Source of the DNA: Nocardioides sp. URHA0020
Lineage (GTDB): Bacteria > Actinomycetota > Actinomycetes > Propionibacteriales > Nocardioidaceae
Direction of reading: 5' to 3'
Assembly (NCBI RefSeq): GCF_000620705.1
Contig: NZ_KK211171.1
Location: forward strand, 141,143 to 205,142
Length of the DNA: 64,000 nt
Notes under the pieces: generated by a model
Told to the model about the DNA's origin: nothing
Databases searched by the model: none
The model's input: only the letters and a program-made list of their open reading frames with translations
Position numbers and translations under genes: made by a program
Part shown: one piece after another, positions 1 through 7,192 of the stretch
Numbering within the stretch: position 1 is the first letter of the stretch
How the letters are laid out: every line of letters starts with the position of its first letter

Positions 1-11
1 TCGGGTGCGGG

Positions 12-53
12 GGTCTCGACGACGCTCGCTGGCGCTCGCTGCTCGACCACCGG
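12..53. repeat. REP-like palindromic element, copy A
   Basis: The unit begins GGTCTCGAC and ends GCTCGACCACCGG, with a GCTCGCT-rich centre that contains imperfect inverted halves. The same border words (GGTCTCGA ... CTCGACCAC) recur at 71-116, 4448-4492, 4537-4583 and 42173-42305. It lies just past the 3' end of kynU, the usual place for REP-type elements. No transposase is visible. Confidence 0.6.
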
Positions 54-70
54 TTGTCCCGGGTGCCGGG

Positions 71-116
71 GTGGTTTCGAGGCTCAGGCCTGGCGGCCTT
101 CGCACCTCGACCAGCG
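71..116. repeat. REP-like palindromic element, copy B
   Basis: The unit begins GTGGTTTCGAGGCTC and ends CGCACCTCGACCAGCGG. It is a variant of the element at 12-53, and the two form a closely spaced pair 20 bp from the kynU stop codon. Pairs of this kind are typical of REP/BIME-like intergenic repeats; function (mRNA end protection, gyrase or IHF-like sites) cannot be read from the sequence. Confidence 0.55.
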
Positions 117-135
117 GATGGTGCGGGTGCGGAGG

Positions 136-1341
136 TCAGCCGGCCAGGTCGGTGAGGGTCTCGGCGACGAGGTGGATGCCGCGCTCGACCTCGGCGAAGG
201 AGGTGGAGAGCGGGGAGAGGCCGAGCCTCAGGCCGCCGGGGTCGCGGTAGTCGGGGATGACGTCGCGCTGCCAGAGGGCGGCGGTGACCTCGCGCATCAG
301 GGGGTGGTTGAACGTGACGTGGCCGCCGCGGTCGGCGTCGGCGCGGGGCGAGGCGAGGACGACGCCGAGCGGCGCGAGGACCGACTCACCCAGCGAGATG
401 GCGTACGACGTGAGCGCGACCGACTTCTCGCGCACGGCGTCGATCCCGGCCGATGAGACGAGCGAGATCATGTCCTGCATCGCGAGCATCCCGACGACGG
501 CCGGCGTCCCGGAGACGAAGCGGCGGATGCCCGCGGCCGGCGCGTACGACGGGCCCATCAGGAAGGGGTCGACCGAGCCGAGCCAGCCCTGGATCGGCTG
601 CGACAGCGACGACAGGTGCCGCTCGGCGACGTAGCAGAAGGCCGGTGAGCCGGGACCGCCGTTGAGGTACTTGTAGGTGCACCCGACCGCCAGGTCGACG
701 TCCCACGCGTCGAGCTCCACCGGCACCGAGCCGGCCGAGTGGCACAGGTCCAGGAGCATGAGCGCCCCGGCGTCGTGGGTGATCCGGGTGAGCAGCGCCG
801 CGTCGGCCAGCCACGACGAGCGGTAGGCCACGTGCGACAGGACGACCAGGGCCGTCGACGGTCCCACCGCGGCCGCCAGCAGGTCGGGCGTCACGCCGGC
901 GTCGAGCGAGACGTCGATCCACCGCAGCGTCAGACCGCACTCCTCGGCGATGCCGGCGGCCAGGTAGCGGTCGGTCGGGAAGTTGTCGCGGTCGATCACG
1001 ATCTCGGTGCGACCCGGCCGCGCGGCGACGGCGGCGCGCATCAGCTTGTAGAGCAGCACCGTGGTGGAGTCACCGATCGTGGTCTGCCCGGGCGCGGCGC
1101 CCAGCGTCACCCGGCCGAGCTCGTCGCCGATCTCCTGCGGCAGCGACATCCACCGCTCGTCCCACCCGCGGATCAGCCGCCCGCCCCACTCCTCCTCGAC
1201 GAACCGCGCCAGCCGCGGGCCCGTGGCCGAGAGCGGCCGACCGAGCGAGTTGCCGTCGAAGTAGACGAGGTCGGAGGAGGCACCGACGAAGAGGTCGCGG
1301 TACGACGCCAGCGGGTCGGCGGCGTCGAGCGGGTGCGTCAC
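136..1341 (-). CDS. kynU: Kynureninase
   Basis: PLP enzyme that cleaves L-kynurenine to anthranilate and alanine (or 3-hydroxykynurenine to 3-hydroxyanthranilate) in tryptophan breakdown; cytosolic. 401 aa, normal family length. The start (FDGNSLGRP) is typical; the PLP aspartate is D198 in LLDLCHSAG and the Schiff-base lysine is K224 in GCTYKYLNGGPG. The GTG start overlaps the xylB stop by GTGA, so the two are translationally coupled. No tryptophan dioxygenase or formamidase lies within the window, so kynurenine must come from genes elsewhere, possibly just beyond the left edge. Identity is firm; preferred substrate is not determined. Confidence 0.93.
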   Translation of the reverse strand: MTHPLDAADPLASYRDLFVGASSDLVYFDGNSLGRPLSATGPRLARFVEEEWGGRLIRGWDERWMSLPQEIGDELGRVTLGAAPGQTTIGDSTTVLLYKLMRAAVAARPGRTEIVIDRDNFPTDRYLAAGIAEECGLTLRWIDVSLDAGVTPDLLAAAVGPSTALVVLSHVAYRSSWLADAALLTRITHDAGALMLLDLCHSAGSVPVELDAWDVDLAVGCTYKYLNGGPGSPAFCYVAERHLSSLSQPIQGWLGSVDPFLMGPSYAPAAGIRRFVSGTPAVVGMLAMQDMISLVSSAGIDAVREKSVALTSYAISLGESVLAPLGVVLASPRADADRGGHVTFNHPLMREVTAALWQRDVIPDYRDPGGLRLGLSPLSTSFAEVERGIHLVAETLTDLAG

Positions 1342-2735
1342 GGCCGCACGGCCGTCAGGTCACGGACGTCGGCGTACCGCACGCGGACCGACGGGGTCGG
1401 CTCCGCCTCGGTCGACACGACCCCCGACAGCGGCCAAGCCGGCGGCTCGTCGCCGCCCGCGAGCACCCAGGCGGCCTGCCGCGCCGCCCCTCGCGCGACG
1501 TACTCCCCCGGCTCGGGCACCGTCACCGGCAGCCCGAGGACGGCCGACGCGATCTCGCGCACGGCGCGCGAGCGGGCCGCACCGCCGACGAGGATGATCC
1601 GCTCGACCGGCGTGCCGAGCGCGCGGACGGCGTCGACCGCGTCGGCCAGGCCGCAGATCATCCCCTCGACGGCGGCGCGGGCGAGGTACGCCGGGTTGGC
1701 GGTCTCGAGGCGCAGCCCGTGGACCGCACCGGTGGCGTCGGGCTTGTTGGGGGTGCGCTCGCCCTCGAGGTAGGGCACCAGGACGAGCCCGCCGGCGCCG
1801 GCCGGGGCCGACAGCGCGAGCTCCGAGAGCTCCTCGTGCGAGACGCCGAGCATCCGGCAGGCGGCGTCGAGCACGCGCGCCGCGTTGAGGGTGGCGACCA
1901 GCGGCAGGAACCGCCCGGTCGCGTCGGCGAAGCCGGCCACGGCGCCGGTCACGTCGCCGACCGGTGCGTCCGCGACCGCGCACGCCACGCCCGACGTGCC
2001 GATCGACACGACGACATCACCCGAGACCGCCCCCAGGCCGAGGGCCGCGCCGGCGTTGTCGCCGGTGCCGGGCCCCAGCAGGGCTCCGGAGGGCATCGAG
2101 AGTCCGGACTCGGCCGGACCGAGCACCCGCGGGAGGATCACGTCGTGCCCGAGGCCGAGCGCGAGCAGGTCGCGGCGGTAGTCCCCCGTCGCCGGCGACC
2201 AGTAGCCGGTGCCGCTCGCGTCGCCGCGGTCGGTGACCAGGGCGTCCAGGCCGGGGGCGCCCGCGAGCCGCCAGGTCAGGTAGTCGTGGGGCAGGCAGAC
2301 GGCCGCCGTACGACGCGCGTTGTCGGGCTCGGCGTCGCGCAGCCAGCGGAGCTTGGTGACGGTGAACGACGCGACCGGCACCAGCCCGACGGCCTCGACC
2401 CACGCCTGCGGGCCGCCGAGCTCGTCGATCAGGTCGAGGGCGGCCTGGGCCGAGCGGGTGTCGTTCCACAGCAGCGCCGGGCGTACGACGTCGCCGGCCT
2501 CGTCGAGGCAGACCATCCCGTGCTGCTGACCCCCGACCGCCACGGCGGCGACGTCGTCGAGCCCGCCGGCCGCCGCGATGGCGGTCTGGAGCGCGTCCCA
2601 CCACGCTTCGGGGGCGACCTCGGTGCCCTCGGGGTGGGGCGCGTGGCCGCTGCGGACCACCTCCCCGGTCTCGGCGTCGCAGACGACGACCTTGCAGGAC
2701 TGGGTGGAGGAGTCGATCCCGGCTACGAGAGGCAC
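1338..2735 (-). CDS. xylB: Xylulokinase (FGGY family)
   Basis: ATP-dependent kinase converting D-xylulose to xylulose 5-phosphate for the pentose phosphate pathway. 465 aa. N-terminal phosphate loop GIDSSTQSCKVVV, catalytic GTGDNAGAALGLG segment, and C-terminal GGAARS adenosine motif. GTG at 2735 is chosen over the TTG at 2741 because the palindrome at 2742-2751 places a TAGGGT -10 box exactly 6 nt before it (leaderless start). It is the first gene of an operon with kynU and divergent from the epimerase. No xylose isomerase is in view, so another FGGY sugar substrate is possible. Confidence 0.85.
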   Translation of the reverse strand: MPLVAGIDSSTQSCKVVVCDAETGEVVRSGHAPHPEGTEVAPEAWWDALQTAIAAAGGLDDVAAVAVGGQQHGMVCLDEAGDVVRPALLWNDTRSAQAALDLIDELGGPQAWVEAVGLVPVASFTVTKLRWLRDAEPDNARRTAAVCLPHDYLTWRLAGAPGLDALVTDRGDASGTGYWSPATGDYRRDLLALGLGHDVILPRVLGPAESGLSMPSGALLGPGTGDNAGAALGLGAVSGDVVVSIGTSGVACAVADAPVGDVTGAVAGFADATGRFLPLVATLNAARVLDAACRMLGVSHEELSELALSAPAGAGGLVLVPYLEGERTPNKPDATGAVHGLRLETANPAYLARAAVEGMICGLADAVDAVRALGTPVERIILVGGAARSRAVREIASAVLGLPVTVPEPGEYVARGAARQAAWVLAGGDEPPAWPLSGVVSTEAEPTPSVRVRYADVRDLTAVRP

Positions 2736-2741
2736 GTGCAA

Positions 2742-2751
2742 ACCCTAGGGT
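2742..2751. promoter_or_regulatory. Palindromic ACCCTAGGGT: shared -10 for two divergent leaderless genes
   Basis: Read on +, TAGGGT (2746-2751) is followed by 6 nt and GTG 2758. Read on -, TAGGGT (2747-2742) is followed by 6 nt and GTG 2735. TANNNT with 6-7 nt before the start codon is the standard actinobacterial leaderless arrangement, so one palindrome can serve as the -10 hexamer of both xylB and the epimerase gene. Confidence 0.65.
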
Positions 2752-2757
2752 GTCCCC

Positions 2758-3660
2758 GTGCGTGCTGCCGCGGGTCTCCCGCTCTCCGTGTCCCACGGCC
2801 CTTACCAGGCCGAGATCGTCACCGTCGGGGCGTGCCTGCGCACGCTGACGCGCGACGGCGTCGACCTGGTCGCCGGCTCCGAGCCCGGGGAGATGTGCCG
2901 GAGCGCTCGCGGCGCCGTGCTGATGCCCTGGCCCAACCGCATCGCCGACGGCGCCTACGACTTCGCCGGCAGCCACTACCAGCTGCCGCTCAGCGAGCCG
3001 GCCAAGCACAACGCCATCCACGGCCTCGCGCACTGGGTCGCGTGGGAGGTCGCCGAGCACACCGCCGACCGGGTGGTGCTGACCTACGAGCTGCAGCCGC
3101 AGACCGGCTACCCGTTCGCGCTCGACCTGACCGCCGACTACCGGCTCGGCGACGACGGGCTCACCACGACGCTGTCGGCCACCAACGTCGGCAGCACCAC
3201 CGCGCCGTACGGCGCCGGCCTGCACCCCTACCTCACCGTCGGGCGCCGGGTCGACGAGTGCCTGCTCACCGTCCCGGCGACGACGTGGTGCGAGATGAGC
3301 GAGCGCGGCCACGCGGGCCCGGCCGAGCCGGTGGCCGGGACGGCGTACGACTTCCGGGAGCCGCGCCCGATCGGTGACATCGTCCTGGACCACCCGTACG
3401 GCGGGGTGGTCGACGGTGCGACCGCGACCCTGGTCGACCCCGACACCGGTCGCGGCGTCTCGCTGACCGGGCGGGAGGGCATCGGCTGGCTGCACGTCTT
3501 CACGGGCGACACGATCAAGGGCCGCGAGCGCGAGGCGCTCGCCGTCGAGCCGACCACGGCACCGCCCGGCGCCTACAACTCCGGCGTGGACCTGGTCGCC
3601 ATGGCGCCCGGGGAGAGCCACCGCGCCACGTTCACGATCGCGGCGGTCACTGGAAGCTGA
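2758..3660 (+). CDS. Aldose 1-epimerase family protein
   Basis: Mutarotase that interconverts alpha and beta anomers of free hexoses; 300 aa, cytosolic. Family features include the NAIHGLA segment (active-site His), LHPYLTVG, and a C-terminal EPTTAPPGAYNSG with the catalytic glutamate region. It is a GalM/YihR-like subgroup. Start is the GTG placed 6 nt after TAGGGT. Its 3' end overlaps the convergent gene at 3647 by 14 nt. Pairing with xylB across a shared promoter suggests a role in sugar use; the exact sugar is unknown. Confidence 0.85.
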   Translation: MRAAAGLPLSVSHGPYQAEIVTVGACLRTLTRDGVDLVAGSEPGEMCRSARGAVLMPWPNRIADGAYDFAGSHYQLPLSEPAKHNAIHGLAHWVAWEVAEHTADRVVLTYELQPQTGYPFALDLTADYRLGDDGLTTTLSATNVGSTTAPYGAGLHPYLTVGRRVDECLLTVPATTWCEMSERGHAGPAEPVAGTAYDFREPRPIGDIVLDHPYGGVVDGATATLVDPDTGRGVSLTGREGIGWLHVFTGDTIKGREREALAVEPTTAPPGAYNSGVDLVAMAPGESHRATFTIAAVTGS

Positions 3661-4687
3661 CGAACCGCACCGTCGGCCGGACGGCGCGCACGTGGCGGGC
3701 CCTCATCCGGTGGACGTCCTCGTCGTAGAACAGCTTGAAGCCCATCCGGAACTGCCGCGGCCGGGCCACCGCGTGGTAGGTGCCCAGCTTCTGCCGCCGG
3801 GTGCCGTACCCGTCGACGTGCTGCACCATGGCGAGCTCGGGGCGGCGCTGGATCCGGCTGATGTGGTGCACCATGTCGACGCGGAACTGGTGCAGCACGA
3901 AGAGCTTCTGCGGCAGCCGCTCGCGCCGGGTCAGTGCGGCCAGCCAGGCAGCGGTGCGGTTGACCTCGGAGGCGTCGACCTGCCCGACGGTGCGACCCGG
4001 GACCTGGTGCCGGCCCATCCGCCACTCGGGGTCGAGGGCGAGCCCGACCCACGGGTCGCGCAGCGCCCACGCCCAGCGCTTGGCCACCGTCGTGAAGCCG
4101 GAGCGGCCGGGCTGGAGGTCGAGGAGCAGCAACGCGTTGTTGCGGTGGGCGGCCCGGATGTAGCGGCGTACCTCCGCGCGAGGGATGTCGTGGTTGTAGT
4201 CGCGGCCCGGCCCGGGGTGCGCGTCGGCGATCGTGACGATCAGCTCGTAGACGTAGCGCAGCGGCTGGCCCGGCCGCCGGAAGGACGCAGCCGCGCGGTG
4301 CAGCCGACGGTCCATCCGGGCGGGCGAGGTCTCGCCGAGGACGCCGAGCGCCCCGCTCTGGGCGGTCCCGTAGTAGGCCACCAGGAAGCGGTTGCCCCCG
4401 AAGACCCGCGTGCCGCCGCCGGGCAACGTCGGCGCCGCGGCCGCGGGGGTCTCGACGCTCGGCGCCGGCGTGCCTCCCTGCTCGACCACCGGTGGGGCGC
4501 TCGGGTCCACGGACTCACCGCCTCGCGTGGGCGCGGGAGTCTCGACGGCGCCGGGCGCGGGCGCGCCGCGCTGCTCGACCGACGAGGGGTGGTTGACGCC
4601 CCAGGCGATGACCAGCAGGCCGACCATCATCAGGAGGACGAGGAAGAGGACCGGTCCACGCTGGTCGGGCGGGCGTCCGGACGACAC
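3647..4687 (-). CDS. Membrane-anchored or secreted protein of unknown function
   Basis: 346 aa. Residues about 11-30 (GPVLFLVLLMMVGLLVIAWG) form one membrane segment or uncleaved signal; residues 34-92 are Pro/Ala/Glu-rich; residues about 95-346 form a folded domain with FLVAYYGT, LLLLDLQPG and VGLALDPEW segments. These resemble a TIM-barrel glycosidase-like fold, but I cannot assign a family. GTG start lies 1 nt after the ilvD stop, so it probably shares the ilvD transcript. The Pro-rich linker is encoded by two REP-like repeats (4448-4492, 4537-4583), giving the VVEQ...VETP and VEQ...VETP peptides: repeat insertion into a coding region. Confidence 0.7.
   Translation of the reverse strand: MSSGRPPDQRGPVLFLVLLMMVGLLVIAWGVNHPSSVEQRGAPAPGAVETPAPTRGGESVDPSAPPVVEQGGTPAPSVETPAAAAPTLPGGGTRVFGGNRFLVAYYGTAQSGALGVLGETSPARMDRRLHRAAASFRRPGQPLRYVYELIVTIADAHPGPGRDYNHDIPRAEVRRYIRAAHRNNALLLLDLQPGRSGFTTVAKRWAWALRDPWVGLALDPEWRMGRHQVPGRTVGQVDASEVNRTAAWLAALTRRERLPQKLFVLHQFRVDMVHHISRIQRRPELAMVQHVDGYGTRRQKLGTYHAVARPRQFRMGFKLFYDEDVHRMRARHVRAVRPTVRFVSFQ
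4448..4492. repeat. REP-like element inside a coding region, copy C
   Basis: Begins GGTCTCGACGCTCGG and ends CCTGCTCGACCACCGG, matching the borders of the intergenic copy at 12-53. It lies in frame in the linker of the 3647-4687 gene and encodes the VVEQGGTPAPSVETP stretch. Confidence 0.6.
4537..4583. repeat. REP-like element inside a coding region, copy D
   Basis: Begins GAGTCTCGACGGC and ends GCTGCTCGACCGACGAG. Second in-frame copy in the same linker, 45 bp from copy C; encodes the SVEQRGAPAPGAVETP stretch. More diverged than copy C. Confidence 0.5.
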
Positions 4688-4688
4688 G

Positions 4689-6371
4689 TCAGCCGGTGAT
4701 GGCGCCGTGCGCGGCGGACTGCACCATCTTGGCGTACTTGCCGAGCACGCCGCGGGTGTACTTCGGCGGCAGCGGCTCCCAGCCGACCTTGCGCTGCTCC
4801 CACTCTGTCTCGTCGACGCCCTCGATCTCGAGCAGCCGGTTGGCCACGTCGAGCGTGATGGCGTCGCCGTCGCGGACGTAGGCGATCGGCCCGCCGTCGA
4901 CGGCCTCCGGTGCGATGTGGCCGACGCACAGGCCGGTCGTGCCGCCCGAGAAGCGGCCGTCGGTGATCAGCAGGACGTCCTTGCCGAGCCCGGCGCCCTT
5001 GATCGCGCCGGTGATGGCGAGCATCTCGCGCATGCCCGGGCCGCCCTTGGGCCCCTCGTAGCGGATCACGACGACGTCGCGGGCCTCGATCTGCCCGGCC
5101 TCGAGCGCGTCCATCGCGGCGCGCTCGCCGTCGAAGACCCGGGCGGTGCCGTGGAAGACCGAGTCGTCGAAGCCGGCGGTCTTCACGACCGCGCCCTCGG
5201 GGGCCAGCGAGCCCTTGAGGATCGTCAGGCCACCGGTCGCGTGGATCGGTCGGTCGAGCTTGCGGATCACGTCGTCGTCGAGCGCCGGCGGGGCGAGCTC
5301 GGCGAGGTTCTCCGCCATCGTCTTGCCGGTGACGGTGAGCACGTCGCCGTGCATCAGCCCGGCGTCCAGCAGGGCCTTCATGACCACCGGGATGCCGCCG
5401 ATCTTGTCGACGTCGTTCATCACGTAGCGGCCGAAGGGCTTCAGGTCGGCCAGGTGCGGGACCTTGTCGCCGACCCGGTTGAAGTCGTCGATGGTCAGGT
5501 CCACCTCGGCCTCGCGGGCCATCGCCAGCAGGTGCAGCACGGCGTTGGTGGAGCCGCCGAGGGCCATCACCACGGTGATGGCGTTCTCGAACGCCTCCTT
5601 GGTCATGATCTGGCGCGCGGTGATGCCCTGGCGCAGCAGGTTGACGACCGCCTCGCCGGAGCGGTGGGCGAAGCCGTCGCGGCGCCGGTCGACGGCCGGC
5701 GGCGCGGCCGAGCCGGGCAGCGACATGCCGATCGCCTCGCCGACGGCGGCCATCGTGTTGGCGGTGTACATGCCGCCGCAGGCACCCTCACCGGGACAGA
5801 TCGCCTTCTCGATCCGGGTGACCTCCTCGCGGCTGATCTTGCCGGCGAGGCAGGCTCCGACGGCCTCGAAGGCGTCGATGATCGTGACGTCGTTGCCGTC
5901 GACCTGGCCCGGCATGATCGAGCCGGCGTAGAGGAAGACGCTCGAGAGGTCGAGCCGCGCGGCGGCCATCATCATGCCGGGCAGCGACTTGTCGCAGCCG
6001 GCCAGCAGCACCGAGCCGTCGAGGCGCTCGGCCATCATCACGGTCTCGACCGAGTCGGCGATGACCTCGCGGGAGACCAGCGAGAAGTGCATGCCCTCGT
6101 GGCCCATCGCGATGCCGTCCGAGACGGAGATGGTGCCGAACTCGAGCGGGTAGCCGCCGGCCGCGTGCACGCCGTTCTTGACCGCCTGGGCGAGCCGCTG
6201 GAGGGAGAGGTTGCAGGGCGTGATCTCGTTCCAGCTCGAGGCCACCCCGATCTGCGGCTTCTCCCAGTCGTCGTCGCCCATGCCCACGGCCCGGAGCATC
6301 CCTCGCGCGGCGGTCGACTCCAGACCATCGGTCACGTCGCGGGAGCGGGGCTTGATGTCGGGCTCGGTCAT
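4689..6371 (-). CDS. ilvD: Dihydroxy-acid dehydratase
   Basis: Iron-sulfur enzyme that dehydrates 2,3-dihydroxy-isovalerate and -methylvalerate in valine and isoleucine synthesis; cytosolic. 560 aa, normal length. Cluster ligands are visible in LAGCDKSLPGMMMAA and GEGACGGMYTANTM; PAVDRRRDGFAH and the C-terminal GRFSGGTTGLCVGH motif are typical. ATG start sits 6 nt after a TACGCT -10 (6378-6383), indicating a leaderless mRNA. Divergent from the HAD/GH65 pair. Other ilv genes are not in the window. Confidence 0.95.
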   Translation of the reverse strand: MTEPDIKPRSRDVTDGLESTAARGMLRAVGMGDDDWEKPQIGVASSWNEITPCNLSLQRLAQAVKNGVHAAGGYPLEFGTISVSDGIAMGHEGMHFSLVSREVIADSVETVMMAERLDGSVLLAGCDKSLPGMMMAAARLDLSSVFLYAGSIMPGQVDGNDVTIIDAFEAVGACLAGKISREEVTRIEKAICPGEGACGGMYTANTMAAVGEAIGMSLPGSAAPPAVDRRRDGFAHRSGEAVVNLLRQGITARQIMTKEAFENAITVVMALGGSTNAVLHLLAMAREAEVDLTIDDFNRVGDKVPHLADLKPFGRYVMNDVDKIGGIPVVMKALLDAGLMHGDVLTVTGKTMAENLAELAPPALDDDVIRKLDRPIHATGGLTILKGSLAPEGAVVKTAGFDDSVFHGTARVFDGERAAMDALEAGQIEARDVVVIRYEGPKGGPGMREMLAITGAIKGAGLGKDVLLITDGRFSGGTTGLCVGHIAPEAVDGGPIAYVRDGDAITLDVANRLLEIEGVDETEWEQRKVGWEPLPPKYTRGVLGKYAKMVQSAAHGAITG

Positions 6372-6377
6372 GGCCCC

Positions 6378-6383
6378 AGCGTA
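6378..6383 (-). promoter_or_regulatory. -10 box of ilvD (leaderless)
   Basis: TACGCT on the minus strand with 6 nt (GGGGCC) before the ilvD ATG. Fits the TANNNT-N6-start rule seen repeatedly in this window. Confidence 0.5.
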
Positions 6384-6460
6384 TTCGCCGTGGGGTCACC
6401 GGTCGCGACCTGCCCGGCACCCGAGAGGCGGACCTCACTGCGCCGAGGCGGCCCGACCCC

Positions 6461-6466
6461 TAGCCT
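6461..6466 (+). promoter_or_regulatory. -10 box of the beta-phosphoglucomutase-like gene (leaderless)
   Basis: TAGCCT followed by 6 nt and GTG 6473. This decides the start in favour of GTG 6473 over the upstream TTG 6467 or the GTG at 6482. Confidence 0.55.
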
Positions 6467-6472
6467 TTGCGG

Positions 6473-7192
6473 GTGAACCCCGTGACGTGGTCGGACTATG
6501 ACGCTGTGCTCTTCGACCTCGACGGCGTCGTGACGCCGACCGCCGAGGTCCACATGCGGGCGTGGGGAGAGATGTTCAACGCCTACCTGGAGTCGTACGA
6601 CGGGCCGGGCGACTCCTCCCCCTACACCGACGACGACTACTTCGCGCACGTCGACGGCAAGCCGCGCTACGACGGGGTCCGCGACTTCCTCGTCTCACGC
6701 GGGCTGCCCGCGCCCCAGGACCTCGTCGTCGAGCTCGGCGACCGCAAGAACGACGCCTTCAACCAGGTGCTCGAGCGCGACGGCGTCGCGGCGTACCCCG
6801 GATCGGTGCTGCTCCTCGACCACCTGCGCGACCTCGGGCTGCCCCTGGCGGTCGTCTCGTCGTCGGTCAACGCGCCGGCCGTGCTGGCCGCGGCCGGGCT
6901 GGCCGACCGCTTCCGGACGGTGGTCAGCGGCGCCGTCGCGACCGAGCTGGGGCTGCCCGGCAAGCCGGCCCCGGACACCTTCCTGCACGCCGCGGCCGAG
7001 CTCGGCGCCACGGCCGCGACGTCGGTCGTGCTGGAGGACGCCGTCTCGGGGGTGCGGGCCGGGGCCGCGGGCGCCTTCGTCCTGGTCGTCGGGGTCGATC
7101 GCGGCGTGGGCGCCGCGGCCCTCACGGAGGCCGGTGCGACGATGGTCGTCCAGGACCTGGCCGAGCTGGTCCCGACGGAGGGCGCAGCATGA
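6473..7192 (+). CDS. HAD-family beta-phosphoglucomutase-like hydrolase
   Basis: Predicted to convert beta-glucose 1-phosphate to glucose 6-phosphate. 239 aa HAD fold: nucleophile motif LFDLDGVVTP, motif II VVSSS, and motif III/IV around GKPAPD and LEDAVSGVRAG. The helical cap is at about residues 20-95. Stop codon overlaps the GH65 start by 4 nt (ATGA). A phosphorylase that releases beta-glucose 1-phosphate next to this mutase is the classical maltose/trehalose/kojibiose phosphorylase arrangement, which supports the mutase role over a generic phosphatase. Confidence 0.85.
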   Translation: MNPVTWSDYDAVLFDLDGVVTPTAEVHMRAWGEMFNAYLESYDGPGDSSPYTDDDYFAHVDGKPRYDGVRDFLVSRGLPAPQDLVVELGDRKNDAFNQVLERDGVAAYPGSVLLLDHLRDLGLPLAVVSSSVNAPAVLAAAGLADRFRTVVSGAVATELGLPGKPAPDTFLHAAAELGATAATSVVLEDAVSGVRAGAAGAFVLVVGVDRGVGAAALTEAGATMVVQDLAELVPTEGAA

